Origin: Candidatus Coprenecus merdipullorum
Lineage (GTDB): Bacteria > Bacteroidota > Bacteroidia > Bacteroidales > UBA932
Assembly: GCA_019118865.1 (NCBI GenBank)
Contig: DWYD01000205.1
Span: forward strand, 1-47,905
Direction: 5' to 3'
Length of the DNA stretch: 47,905 nt
Shown here: piece after piece, positions 25,546 to 35,300 of the stretch
Layout of the letters: every line of letters starts with the position of its first letter
How positions within the stretch are numbered: the first letter of the stretch is position 1
Translations under genes and position numbers: made by a program
Notes under the pieces: model-generated
Seen by the model: the letters and a program-made list of their open reading frames with translations, nothing else
Database searches by the model: none
Told to the model about the DNA's origin: nothing

Positions 25546-26807
25546 AACTGATGTACCGCATAGCCATGCGCCTGGCGCTGGTGCTCCTGCCCCTGATGGC
25601 GATCTGGGCCGGATTTTTCTATTTCAAAACACTGGACGAGGTCAATGACGAGACCGACGATGCCCTGGATGAGTTCACCGAGAAGGTCATCGCCCGAATG
25701 CTCTCCGGCCGTGAGCTTCCCTCCAACGAGGGGGCAAATATCCTGTATGACATCATCCCCATCGGAGCGCAGTTCGCTCATGACCATCCCTCCATCCGCT
25801 ATTATTTCAACGATGAGTATTTTCCCTCGATCGGGCATGAGCCGGCCAGGGTCCTTACCACGGTATTTCAGACCGATGACGATCAGTATTTTCTGCTGAA
25901 AGCCTATACTCCCACCATCGATAAGGAAGAGCTGATGCACGGCACTCTTGTCTGGGTGGTAATCCTTTATTTCACCCTCCTGCTGACGGTCATGACAGTG
26001 ACTATCCTGGTATTTTACCGCAACATGCGTCCGCTCTACCGCCTGCTGGACTGGATGGACCGCCTGAAGGTCGGCGGCAAGAACCCTCCGCTGGACAACC
26101 CGACCGACATCACAGAATTCAAGAGGCTCAACGTCGCCGCAGAGAAGGCCCTCAACCGCTATGAGGAGGCCTTCGAGGCGCAGAAGGAGTTCATCGGCAA
26201 CGCCTCGCACGAGCTTCAGACCCCTCTGGCGGTCATGGGCAACCGCATCGAGTGGCTGCTGGACAACACTGAACTGGACGAGAGACAGATAGGCGAGCTG
26301 CTGGGTATCCAGCGTACTCTGAGCGGGGTGGTGCGTCTCAACAAAACCCTCCTTCTGCTGACCAAGATAGACAACGGCCAGTTCCCCGAAAGCACCGATG
26401 TATTCATCCCGGCCCTCGTTCAGGAGAGTGTGGAGATTTTCTCAGAGATATACGAAGACAAGGAGATAGAAGTCGACTTCCCCCATCCCGACAGTCTGGT
26501 GGTGAGGATGAATGAATCCTTGGCCCGGACCCTGACCGGCAATCTGCTCAAGAACGCCTTTATATATACGCCCGCACACGGGAGGATCAGCATCAGTATT
26601 AAAGGGAGGACCCTGGAGATAGCCAATACCGGAGAAACACCGCTCGACGCGGACCACATCTTCGACCGGTTCTACAAGAGCGGAGGCCGCGAGGGCTCCC
26701 TTGGCCTGGGTCTGGCTATAGTCGGAGCGGTTCAGAGGTACTATGATCTGGTGGTGAAATACAGATTTGAGGAGAAAATGCACATTTTTTCTGTAAAATG
26801 GAGGTAA
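25542..26807 (+). CDS. Sensor histidine kinase
   Basis: This 421-residue membrane kinase has TM1 (about 9-29), a periplasmic sensor of about 105 residues, TM2 (about 135-158), a short cytoplasmic linker, the phospho-acceptor H223 in NASHELQTPLAVMGNRIEWLL, and an ATPase domain with N box NLLKNAFIYTPAHG and the glycine lid GLGLAIV. The kinase domain ends soon after GLGLAIV, as usual. The periplasmic region has no family I can name. It is translationally coupled to the upstream regulator. Confidence 0.94.
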   Translation: MKLMYRIAMRLALVLLPLMAIWAGFFYFKTLDEVNDETDDALDEFTEKVIARMLSGRELPSNEGANILYDIIPIGAQFAHDHPSIRYYFNDEYFPSIGHEPARVLTTVFQTDDDQYFLLKAYTPTIDKEELMHGTLVWVVILYFTLLLTVMTVTILVFYRNMRPLYRLLDWMDRLKVGGKNPPLDNPTDITEFKRLNVAAEKALNRYEEAFEAQKEFIGNASHELQTPLAVMGNRIEWLLDNTELDERQIGELLGIQRTLSGVVRLNKTLLLLTKIDNGQFPESTDVFIPALVQESVEIFSEIYEDKEIEVDFPHPDSLVVRMNESLARTLTGNLLKNAFIYTPAHGRISISIKGRTLEIANTGETPLDADHIFDRFYKSGGREGSLGLGLAIVGAVQRYYDLVVKYRFEEKMHIFSVKWR

Positions 26808-26818
26808 TTTTAAATTCA

Positions 26819-26842
26819 TTTCAGAATCGGGGGTAAACTTTG
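26819..26842 (+). promoter_or_regulatory. Predicted promoter of the PepSY-like operon with shared TTCAGAAT box
   Basis: TTCAGAAT (26819-26826), seven bases, then TAAACTTTG (26834-26842). The latter resembles TAnnTTTG with one extra base. The 8-mer and its distance to the TA match the promoter of the two-component operon. The leader to the ATG at 26892 is about 43 nt. Confidence 0.4.
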
Positions 26843-26891
26843 CACCGTAAAACAAAAGAAACAGTATTAATTTTTAAAAAAAGTAAAGAAT

Positions 26892-27332
26892 ATGAAAAAA
26901 ATTATGATCCTCGCAGCCGCCATGCTGCTCCTCTCCGTGACCTCGGCCCGTGCTGACCACGACCGCCCGATTCAGTTCAACCAGCTTCCTGCAGCCGCTC
27001 AGGAATTCATCAACACTTATTTCGCCAATGAGAAAGTCTCCTTTGCCAAGGAAGAGCGCGACTTCATGGAGGTGCGCTACGAGGTGATGTTCACCAATTC
27101 CATCAAGATCGAGTTCTACAAGGACGGAAAGTGGAAGGAGATAGACTGCAAGTATTCCGTGCTTCCCGAGGGGATAGTTCCCGAGCAGATAGCGACCTAC
27201 GTCAACAGCAATTTCCCCGGGGTAAAGATCCACGCCATCGACCGTGACCGCCGTGACATCGAGGTCGAGCTTACCAACGGCCTGGAGCTGACCTTTGACC
27301 TCTACTACAACCTCATCGACATGGATGACTAG
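26892..27332 (+). CDS. Secreted PepSY-like (DUF2874-type) protein
   Basis: This 146-residue protein has a clear signal peptide (MKKIMILAAAMLLLSVTSARA) and a small periplasmic domain with two alpha-beta repeats: LPAAAQEFINTYFANEKVSFAKEE, then PEGIVPEQIATYVNSNFPGVKIHAID followed by ELTNGLELTFDLYYNLI. This layout is that of the PepSY-like family common in Bacteroidota and often next to two-component systems. Its function is not known; roles as sensor partner or protease inhibitor have been proposed for relatives. It is followed 13 nt later by a larger lipoprotein of the same family. Confidence 0.8.
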   Translation: MKKIMILAAAMLLLSVTSARADHDRPIQFNQLPAAAQEFINTYFANEKVSFAKEERDFMEVRYEVMFTNSIKIEFYKDGKWKEIDCKYSVLPEGIVPEQIATYVNSNFPGVKIHAIDRDRRDIEVELTNGLELTFDLYYNLIDMDD

Positions 27333-27345
27333 AGCCGTTACTTTT

Positions 27346-28665
27346 ATGAAGACGAATTTGAAACTTATTGTATCAGGGTGTATCTTGTCCCTTATGCTTC
27401 TGGCAGCTTCCTGTGATAAGCAGAGGCCGGAGAACCTCCAGAATATAGAGGTCACACCGGAGCTTCAGGCTGCGCTGCTCGACCTTTATCCAGATGCACA
27501 GGATGTAAAGTGGTCACAGAAAAACAGTTATTATGTAGCGGATTTTAAGGCTCCCGCCGGTTCAGGTCCTGAACTCCGTTCGGATGACAGTCAGCTGATC
27601 GGATACTCCGCATGGTTCGATGCAAGCTATCAGTGGCAGATGACCGAGACCGATATTCCTCAGGGTATGGTTCCTGATGCAGTATGGGCGGCTTTCGACG
27701 CAACGGAGTACGCGGACTGGCGCATCGATGATATAGATATGCTGCGCAGAGGCGGGGTCGAGATTATCTATATCATAGAAGTCGAAGGCTATACTGTGGA
27801 CGGTATCTATCAGGAAGTGGATCTGTATTTCTCCGAGGACGGAGTGCTGGTCAAGACAGTAATTGACGCTGAGGAAGACTATGACTACTGGGATTATATT
27901 CCCGACACTCCTTCCGGCAGCATTGAGGAGTTCATTGCCGCCAATTATCCCGGGGCCCGTATCGTGGATATTGACATCGAGGACGATATGACGGAGGTAG
28001 AGATAATAGATACTGATGAGAATGGGGCCAAAGTATGCCGTGAGCTCTTTTTCGACTATTCTCAGAACTGGATGTTTACCCGTACAGAGATGCGTCCCGG
28101 GCAGGTTCCCGATGACATCATGGGCTATCTTGAGGCATCTGAGTATGGGGACTACTGGATTGACGATGTGGATTTCTATGAGACGCCTGAAGGCGAGTTC
28201 TACCGTTTCGATCTGGAGTTTCATGATGACGACATCAAGGTGGATGTGTACGCCGACGGTACTGTGACACCGGTCAGGGGCAATGGGGATAATCCCGGAG
28301 GCGGAAACGGCGGTATGGTGGACGGCAGCATCGAGGAATTCATAGCGGACAAATATCCAGGAGCCCGCATTATCGAGCAGGACTGGGATGACGGTTACCT
28401 CGAGGTTGAGATATGGCATGATGGCAAGGAGAAGGATGTCTATTTCAACGGTGCGGGAGAATGGGTATGGTCTCAGTGGGATGTCCGCATCAGCGAGCTG
28501 CCCGAGGCAGTGACAAGCGCCCTGTCAAAGGAATACCCGGATTACCGTATCGATGATGCCGAGTACATCCAGACCCCCGAAAGCGAGTATTACCTCATCG
28601 AACTGGAAGGCCGCGGTGACCGCGAGATAGATGTACGCGTCACTTCCGACGGAACGATTCTCTAA
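27346..28665 (+). CDS. Lipoprotein with tandem PepSY-like repeats
   Basis: This 439-residue protein has a lipoprotein signal ending LMLLAASC (C23), so it should be anchored in a membrane. Three related segments of roughly 120 residues follow. Their start motifs are LQAALLDLYPDAQDVKW, SIEEFIAANYPGARIVDID and SIEEFIADKYPGARIIEQD; each is followed by a second half containing EYxDxxIDDxD or YPDYRIDDAEY. A Gly/Asn linker (GNGDNPGGGNGG) precedes the third. The chain is very acidic (many D/E), which suggests cation binding or a structural role. The start at 27346 is preferred over longer frames because it begins the signal peptide. Probably co-transcribed with the single-domain relative upstream. 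Confidence 0.8.
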   Translation: MKTNLKLIVSGCILSLMLLAASCDKQRPENLQNIEVTPELQAALLDLYPDAQDVKWSQKNSYYVADFKAPAGSGPELRSDDSQLIGYSAWFDASYQWQMTETDIPQGMVPDAVWAAFDATEYADWRIDDIDMLRRGGVEIIYIIEVEGYTVDGIYQEVDLYFSEDGVLVKTVIDAEEDYDYWDYIPDTPSGSIEEFIAANYPGARIVDIDIEDDMTEVEIIDTDENGAKVCRELFFDYSQNWMFTRTEMRPGQVPDDIMGYLEASEYGDYWIDDVDFYETPEGEFYRFDLEFHDDDIKVDVYADGTVTPVRGNGDNPGGGNGGMVDGSIEEFIADKYPGARIIEQDWDDGYLEVEIWHDGKEKDVYFNGAGEWVWSQWDVRISELPEAVTSALSKEYPDYRIDDAEYIQTPESEYYLIELEGRGDREIDVRVTSDGTIL

Positions 28666-28688
28666 TAAGATTTCTCATAGAGTAATTG

Positions 28689-28731
28689 AAATTCCCGGGA
28701 CATGTTCTAAAGGCTGTCCGGGAATTTTATT
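28689..28731 (+). terminator. Intrinsic terminator after the PepSY-like operon
   Basis: AATTCCCGGGACA / TGTCCGGGAATT pair (one mismatch) around a short loop, followed by TTATT. It lies 24 nt past the stop of the lipoprotein gene. Confidence 0.85.
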
Positions 28732-28747
28732 ATGTCCGTATTCAGTA

Positions 28748-28847
28748 GCAAAATATAAAATACTACCCCTCTGAGGCGTCGGCTCCCGAGTAGGGAAGGG
28801 GCCCACGAAGTGGGAAGGACCTCAGAGGGGTAGTATTTTTATTTTGC
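28748..28847. repeat. 100-bp palindromic element with 28-29-bp inverted arms and inner hairpins
   Basis: The outer arms 28748-28776 and 28820-28847 are reverse complements except for one indel; the inner 20 bp (28757-28776 and 28820-28839) are perfect, including ACCCCTCTGAGG / CCTCAGAGGGGT. The 43-nt centre can form two short hairpins (TCCC/GGGA and CCCAC-GAA-GTGGG), giving a cloverleaf-like fold. It lies between the convergent lipoprotein and floA genes, 24 nt from the floA stop. It could work as a bidirectional terminator, a REP-like element, or a small non-autonomous insertion. No clear target duplication is visible. Confidence 0.75.
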
Positions 28848-28870
28848 GTGGTATCTCCTGCGTACGTAAT

Positions 28871-29839
28871 TTATACGCTTTCTTTGGCGATATTCTCGCG
28901 CATGTCAGTATCGGCCTGGATGTTCTTTATCCGGTAATAGTCCATGATACCGAGATTGCCGGAACGGAAGGCATCCGCCATAGCCAGAGGAATCTCCCTC
29001 TCGGCCTCAATAACCTGGGCCCTGGCCTCCTGTGCCTTGGCCTTCATCTCCTGCTCGAGAGCCACGGCCATCGCACGGCGCTCCTCAGCGCGGGCCTGGG
29101 CGATATTCTTATCGGCATTGGCCTGGTCGATCTGCAGCACCGCACCGATATTCTTGCCTATGTCGATATCAGCGATATCAATCGAAAGAATCTCGAAAGC
29201 CGTACCCGCATCCAGACCCTTGGCCAGCACTACCTTGGAGATAGAGTCAGGGTGCTCCAGCACATCCTTGTGCGACTCCGACGCACCGATACTGGACACG
29301 ATACCCTCACCTACGCGGGCGAGAACGGTCTCCTCACCGGCACCGCCGACGAGCTGCTTGATATTGGCACGGACAGTAACCCTTGCCTTGGCTATCATCT
29401 GGATACCGTCCTTGGCGACAGCCGTCACGGGCGGAGTGTTGATTACCTTGGGGTTTACGGACATCTGCACGGCCTCGAACACATCGCGGCCGGCGAGGTC
29501 GATGGCAGCCGCCATCTTGAAGTCGAGGTTGATATTGGCCTTGTCCGCGGAGATCAGGGCATTGACCACATTGGGCACATTGCCCTTAGCCAGGTAGTGG
29601 GCCTCAAGGGCGTTGGCATCCAGTTTCAGGCCGGCCTTGGTACCTGTCACCATAGCCATGACGATAGTGCTGGGCGGAACTTTTCTCCACCTCATCAGCA
29701 CCAGCTGGATGAGCGAGATGCGCACTCCTGAAATCAGGGCCTGGAACCATAGGGTCACCGGGAAGAACCAGAGCAGGATAATCAGGGCAACAATGGCCAC
29801 AGCTATCCAGATAATAACGAGTCCTACTGAAGAGATCAT
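28871..29839 (-). CDS. floA: Flotillin-like protein FloA
   Basis: FloA is a membrane-scaffold protein of the SPFH type that marks functional membrane microdomains. The 322-residue protein has a short N-terminal membrane hairpin (about 1-30, including [23 protein letters not shown]), an SPFH core with [19 protein letters not shown] and [20 protein letters not shown], and an Ala/Glu-rich helical region ([28 protein letters not shown]). It ends in [24 protein letters not shown]. The upstream nfeD-like gene is the usual partner, 15 nt away. Confidence 0.95.
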   Translation of the reverse strand: MISSVGLVIIWIAVAIVALIILLWFFPVTLWFQALISGVRISLIQLVLMRWRKVPPSTIVMAMVTGTKAGLKLDANALEAHYLAKGNVPNVVNALISADKANINLDFKMAAAIDLAGRDVFEAVQMSVNPKVINTPPVTAVAKDGIQMIAKARVTVRANIKQLVGGAGEETVLARVGEGIVSSIGASESHKDVLEHPDSISKVVLAKGLDAGTAFEILSIDIADIDIGKNIGAVLQIDQANADKNIAQARAEERRAMAVALEQEMKAKAQEARAQVIEAEREIPLAMADAFRSGNLGIMDYYRIKNIQADTDMRENIAKESV

Positions 29840-29854
29840 AATAATGAACAGTTG

Positions 29855-30316
29855 TTATAAAGGTTTTACAAATATTTTATTGTCGTCAATCAGGATTACC
29901 TCGACCTGCTGTCCAGGGTCGATGATGCCGTTGCGGGCCGAGCATTCCACCGTAGTGTCGCCGAACAGGACTTTGCCCATGGGGGCCAGGCGGGTGATGG
30001 TGGTGCCCTGCGAGCCGACGGCGATGCCCTTGTCTTCGGGACGCGTGTCCGTGCGGCTGTCGATTTCGGTGTGCAGCGAGAGCTTCTTCCATGTCTTGGA
30101 GCGGAGCGAGAGCACGGCGCAGACCACGGCCAGCACGGCATTTGCTGCTATCGTTATGTAACCGGCGTCCGGTCCGAAGCCGTCGAATGCCAGCCAGCAG
30201 GCGGCTCCAATCGACACAAGCCCGAGAGTGCCGGCGACGAAGATGCCCGGAATGAGTATTATTTCTGCGATGATGAGCAGCAGTCCGAGAATAGAGAGGG
30301 ATATGATAAGTGCCAT
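29855..30316 (-). CDS. NfeD-like membrane protein
   Basis: This 153-residue protein has three to four membrane segments (LSILGLLLIIAEIILIPGIF, then LGLVSIGAACWLAF and ITIAANAVLAVVCAV) and a C-terminal OB-fold domain with GSQGTTITRLAPMGKVLFGDTTVECSA and GQQVEVILIDDNKIFVKPL. This is the short NfeD form that partners SPFH proteins such as FloA; the long form's protease domain is absent. It lies between floA and the SPOR protein, with small gaps, so the three genes probably form one transcript. Confidence 0.92.
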   Translation of the reverse strand: MALIISLSILGLLLIIAEIILIPGIFVAGTLGLVSIGAACWLAFDGFGPDAGYITIAANAVLAVVCAVLSLRSKTWKKLSLHTEIDSRTDTRPEDKGIAVGSQGTTITRLAPMGKVLFGDTTVECSARNGIIDPGQQVEVILIDDNKIFVKPL

Positions 30317-30322
30317 CTGAAT

Positions 30323-32275
30323 TTATAGATTAATGCTTTCTATGCTTACGTTCTTTATGTCGAGGTCTTGCAGGGTCCTGAGCAGAGATTCGGCTTCGTC
30401 CTGTTTGGAGAACGGGCCCACTGCGAAAACTGTTTCGTCATCGGAGCCGGACTTTGTGATGTCTTTGGCGCAGGCTTCCCTGATGGCGGAGATTATTGTG
30501 GCGGGCAGGGTGGAGCCGTAGCCCGTAATAACTACCTGATAGGAGATTTCTCCGGACTTGGTGGAGGAGGGGGGCCGTTTAGTGCTTCCGGTACCCGGGC
30601 TTCCGGATGTGACGGACAGCACGCGCTCTTCCTCCATGCTCCGTGCGGTCTTGACAGGAATGCTCCTGCCATTGTTATAGGCGATGATAAATGCCTCAGG
30701 GAAACCGTTCTTACGTACGCGGGAAAGGCTGGAGGACGCTTCCTGATAAGTGGAGAAGAGCCCTGTGGCATGGAGGTATTTGCCGGACTGCATCTTTGTC
30801 ACGAACACAGGGCTCATGCCTCTGATGTCACGTACTTCAGCATGCTCGGTGAGTACCATGAACTGTATCTGGTAGACTACCCCGTCAGGCATTGTGAAGT
30901 CCTCTATGAACTGTCCTTCGTCTCTTCCAAGTATCTTGAACGTATAGTCAAAAGCCGGCTCGGGTTTTTCTACTTTAATATAAGGTATCTTGCCCATGGC
31001 GTGACGGCTGAAGATGTATTCCTCCGCTCCGGTGTCCACAACCAGCGGGATGTCCTCTTCCGTATCATCGACTGCGGGTATGATTCCATCGGCCAGGAAG
31101 CGGGTCTCGATCTGTCTTACCTGTTCGGAGATACTGTCCATCTTGCGACGGATCTGCATGGATTCTTCCTCCACTTCGCGGATAATTCCGGCGATGAATT
31201 CCTTGTCGTCTCCGGATGCTGTATTGTAGATGCTGCGGCTTTCCTTGATCTTGTCGAGTTTGTCCTGAAGCTCGTTCTGAAGCCGATGAAGCTCACGCAT
31301 GAGCCTGGAGTAGTCAGCCATACGGGTGTCGTTTTCCGTTGATGCGGATGGTGAGGTCATGCTGGTTTCCTGCTTTCCGGAATCCTCTTTTATAAAGGAG
31401 GCGACAGCCAGAGGGGACTCATCGTCCCTGAGACCGGTCCTTACAGGTGTTGCGATATATTCGGTGACGTAGATTTTCACTGAGTCTGTGCCGGAGGTCT
31501 CTCTGTCTGAAGCAATGATGGAATACCGTCCGTCTCTGCTGTCCATGAAGAGGATGTCGTTGCCGGTCGATGAGTAGGGGAATCCGAGGTTCTCGGGCAT
31601 GCCCCATTCTCCCGTCTCTTCATCCCGGACGGTCTTGAACAGATCATATCCGCCCATTCCCGGAAGACCGTCGGATGCGAAATACAGTGTGTTGCCGTCG
31701 TTGCTGAGAACGGGAAATATCTCATTGTGCCCCGATGTGATGCTGCTGCTCAGGAGTTCAGGGGCAGACCATGAGATGCTGTCGGTGCGGGAGGATATAT
31801 AGATGCTCCATGCACCTGAATCATCTGGAGCGGAAAAAATAACGGTATTCTGTCCTGCGGGCATGTACATCGCGCTATAGTAGGGATTGGACTGACCCTC
31901 GGCAGGCTGAATGAACGGATTCGGCAATGGCAGCCATGAGCGGTTATCCATGTCCTGGAGATAGAGGAAGAAATCCGTGATGCTGAATGTCTGTGAAGTT
32001 ACAGCTGCCGGACGGGCGATGTACTGCAGGAGGCTTTCTCCGTTGCGGCATTGGAGAATCTTGTCCATGATGGATTGCTTGAGGACGGAGTCTGCGGTAA
32101 GTCCGGATGCCTTGGTGTAGTATTCTTCAGCTTTGGTAAACTCATAGTTGCTGTGGTACATCGCGGCCCTGCGAAGATATTCTTCCGCACTCTCTCCGCT
32201 TTCCTGCGCAAAAGCGGGAAATATTGCGAGGAATAATGCGGTAAAGACTATAAGATGTCGGTTCAGGACAGTCAT
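30323..32275 (-). CDS. PD40/SPOR-domain envelope protein
   Basis: This 650-residue exported protein has a signal peptide (about 1-24, IFPAFAQ), a TPR-like stretch (AEEYLRRAAMYHSNYEFTKAEEYYTKA), and beta-propeller PD40-like repeats (NTVIFSAPDDSGAWSIYISS; NTLYFASDGLPGMGGYDLFK; YSIIASDRE). A predicted coiled coil follows (about 320-400), then two SPOR-like domains at the C-terminus (about 470-545 and 575-650: VVYQIQFMVL and ISYQVVITGY...VFAVGPFSKQDEAESLL). SPOR domains bind denuded peptidoglycan at division sites. Bacteroidota PD40 proteins usually end in OmpA domains, so two SPOR domains in that place are unusual. Gene order suggests co-expression with nfeD and floA. Confidence 0.78.
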   Translation of the reverse strand: MTVLNRHLIVFTALFLAIFPAFAQESGESAEEYLRRAAMYHSNYEFTKAEEYYTKASGLTADSVLKQSIMDKILQCRNGESLLQYIARPAAVTSQTFSITDFFLYLQDMDNRSWLPLPNPFIQPAEGQSNPYYSAMYMPAGQNTVIFSAPDDSGAWSIYISSRTDSISWSAPELLSSSITSGHNEIFPVLSNDGNTLYFASDGLPGMGGYDLFKTVRDEETGEWGMPENLGFPYSSTGNDILFMDSRDGRYSIIASDRETSGTDSVKIYVTEYIATPVRTGLRDDESPLAVASFIKEDSGKQETSMTSPSASTENDTRMADYSRLMRELHRLQNELQDKLDKIKESRSIYNTASGDDKEFIAGIIREVEEESMQIRRKMDSISEQVRQIETRFLADGIIPAVDDTEEDIPLVVDTGAEEYIFSRHAMGKIPYIKVEKPEPAFDYTFKILGRDEGQFIEDFTMPDGVVYQIQFMVLTEHAEVRDIRGMSPVFVTKMQSGKYLHATGLFSTYQEASSSLSRVRKNGFPEAFIIAYNNGRSIPVKTARSMEEERVLSVTSGSPGTGSTKRPPSSTKSGEISYQVVITGYGSTLPATIISAIREACAKDITKSGSDDETVFAVGPFSKQDEAESLLRTLQDLDIKNVSIESINL

Positions 32276-32332
32276 ATTTAAAGATTATATTCAACAAAAT
32301 TACTAAATACTTTACAAATAAGAAAAAAATAG

Positions 32333-32340
32333 TACTTTTG
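32333..32340 (+). promoter_or_regulatory. Predicted -7 promoter element for secDF
   Basis: TACTTTTG matches TAnnTTTG. The leader of about 35 nt contains an AAGGAA Shine-Dalgarno-like sequence before the ATG at 32381. A second match, TAATTTTG on the minus strand at 32295-32302, suits the divergent SPOR gene. Confidence 0.5.
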
Positions 32341-32380
32341 TACCCTCAATTTTTACGCAAATTTTAAAAAGGAATTTGAT

Positions 32381-35300
32381 ATGCAAAGTAAAGGAGCCAT
32401 TACTTTTTTGGCGGTTTTGATCGCTCTGGCCTGCATTTACCAGCTTTCCTTCACAGGAGTGTCCTCCATCATCAAGAACAAGGCGGACAAGTATGCGGAG
32501 GCGGCTGTGGCAGCAGAGCAGCAGAAGCCCTCCTTCGCGGAGGTGTCTGATCTGGATAAGGCTTATTATCTGGATTCTATTAGAAAAGAGAAAAACAGGT
32601 TCTATCTCGACTCGGTGAGCGCCGAGAAGGTCTACCTGGGCTACACTTTCAAGGAAGTGCAGGAGAAGGAGATCAACCTCGGTCTGGACCTCAAGGGCGG
32701 TATGAACGTCATGCTGGAGGTGCAGCTGAGCGACCTGGTGAGGGCATTGTCCAACTACAATGAGTCTCCCCAGTTCAACCAGGCTCTGGCTCTTGCCAAG
32801 GAGAGAGAGACAGCCCTGGGCGGCAACACCGATTTCATCACCCTCTTCTACGAGGCCTGGAACGAGGTGGCACCCGAGCAGAGACTGGCTCAGATTTTCG
32901 GAACCATCGACCTGAGAGACAGGATCAACGCTCAGAGCACCAACGATGAGGTGATTGCCGTGATCCGTGAGCAGGCCGAGAGTGCCGTGGCCAACTCTTT
33001 CAACGTGCTGCGCAACCGTATCGACCGCTTCGGTGTGACTTCTCCCAATATCCAGAGACTCGGTAATTCCAGCCGTATCCTCGTCGAGCTCCCCGGTGTC
33101 AAGGAGCCTGAGCGTGTGCGCAACCTCCTTCAGGGAACCGCATCCCTCGAGTTCTGGACTACCTACGAGAATCCTGAGGTCTTCCGTTATCTTCAGGAAG
33201 TAAACAATATCGTAAAAGATTATGTTGCTCAGGATGAAGAACTGACAGCCGGAACTCTGTCAGCACCGGCAGAAGAGCAGAGTTCAGAGGGACAGCCCGC
33301 TGAAACTGAAAACAGAATGTCCATGGAAAAGCCTGCTCCAGTTTCGGAAGGTGCTGCATCTGATGACCTTTTAGCCGAGCTGGAACAGCAGGAGGATTCC
33401 CTCTCTGCCGATGAGCTCAATTATGCCAAGAACAATCCTTTCTTCTACGCCCTCAACCCCTCGATGTACAACGGTCAGCTGATGCCCGGTCCCGTAATCG
33501 GTGTCGCTCACTACAGGGATACAGCCAAGATCAACTCATGGCTCCGTCTGCCTCAGGTGAAGGCAGCCCTTCCCGCTGACCTCGTGCCTATGTGGACAGT
33601 GAAAGCCTCAGCCAGCTATCCTGGAGGCAACTATTATGAGCTGATCGCCATCAAGGTCAACACCCGTGACGGCAAGGCTCCTCTCGACGGAGGCGTAGTA
33701 TCCGATGCCCGCGTATCCTACAGCAATATGGGCGGACAGCCTCAGGTCGACATGGCCATGAACGCAGAGGGTGCCCAGACATGGGCCCGTCTGACTGCTG
33801 ACAACATCGGTAAGTGCATCGCCATCGTACTCGACGGCATGGTATATTCCTTCCCCCGTGTAAATACTGAAATTACAGGAGGCCGCTCGGTCATCGAGGG
33901 CAACTTCACCATCGAGGAGGCCACCGACCTTGCCAACGTGCTCAACTCCGGTAAGCTCCCCGCTCCCGCCACCATCGTTCAGGAGCAGGTGGTAGGTCCT
34001 TCCCTCGGTAGCGCTTCCATCCAGGCAGGTATGATTTCCTTCGTGATCGCTTTCATCCTGGTGCTGCTCTACATGCTCTTCTTCTATAAAGGTGCCGGTG
34101 TCGCAGCCGATGCCGCCCTGCTGTGCAACGTGCTCTTCCTCTTCGGTGCCCTCGCATCTTTCGGAGCCGTCCTCACCCTCCCCGGCATCGCCGGTCTGGT
34201 GCTGACCCTCGGTATGGCCGTGGACGCCAACGTAATCATCTACGAGCGCGTCAAGGAGGAGATCCGTGCAGGCAAGGCCCTCCGTCTGGCTATCTCCGAC
34301 GGTTACAAGCACGCATATTCAGCTATTATCGACGGTAACCTCACCACCATCATCACCGGTCTGGTACTCTTCTTCTTCGGTTCCGGTCCTGTACAGGGCT
34401 TCGCCACCACACTGGTTATCGGTCTGATTACCTCGATGCTGACCTCGATCTTCATCTCCAGACTGATCTTCGAGGCCCGTCTGGCACGCGGCAAGAACAT
34501 CTCGTTCTACACCCACTTTACCAAGAACTTCCTGCAGAACACCCATATCGACTTCGTCAAGATACGTAAGTACGCCTACATCTTCTCTACAGTCCTCATG
34601 GTAATCTGCTTCGCTTCCATCTTCATCAAGGGCTTCTCCTACGGTGTGGACTTCACCGGTGGCCGTACCTACGTGGTACGTTTCGACCAGGATGTGACCG
34701 CAGAGGACATCAGGGAGGCCGTTCTGGATGAGTTCCAGGAGGGCGTCGAGGTCAAGCAGTTCGGCGGTCCCAGCCAGATGAAGATCACCACCACCTACAT
34801 GATCGAGGACCAGAGCGCCGAGACCGACAAGATTGTGGACACCAAGCTGTATGAAGCTCTGAAGGGCTTCTTCGCCAACCCCATCACCTACGATGAGTTC
34901 ATCTCCACCCTTGAGAATCCTAACGGTATCATTCAGTCCGACAAGGTAGGTCCTACCATCGCAAACGATATGAAGCGTGACTCCCTGATAGCCGTAGCCA
35001 TCGCCCTGTTCGCAATATTCGCCTACATCGCCGTCCGCTTCAAGGGCTGGACATGGGGTCTCGGAGGAGTTGTCTCCACAGCCCATGACGCCATCGTGAC
35101 AGTCGGCTTCTTCTCCCTGTTCTCCGGTATCCTGCCGTTTACCCTGGACGTAGACCAGACCTTCATCGCCGCCGTGCTGACCATCATAGGTTACTCCATC
35201 AACGACAGCGTGATTATCTTCGACAGGATCCGCGAGTACCGCCGCCTGTATCCCAAGCGTGAGCTCTACCAGAATATCAACGACGCCATCAACAGCACCC

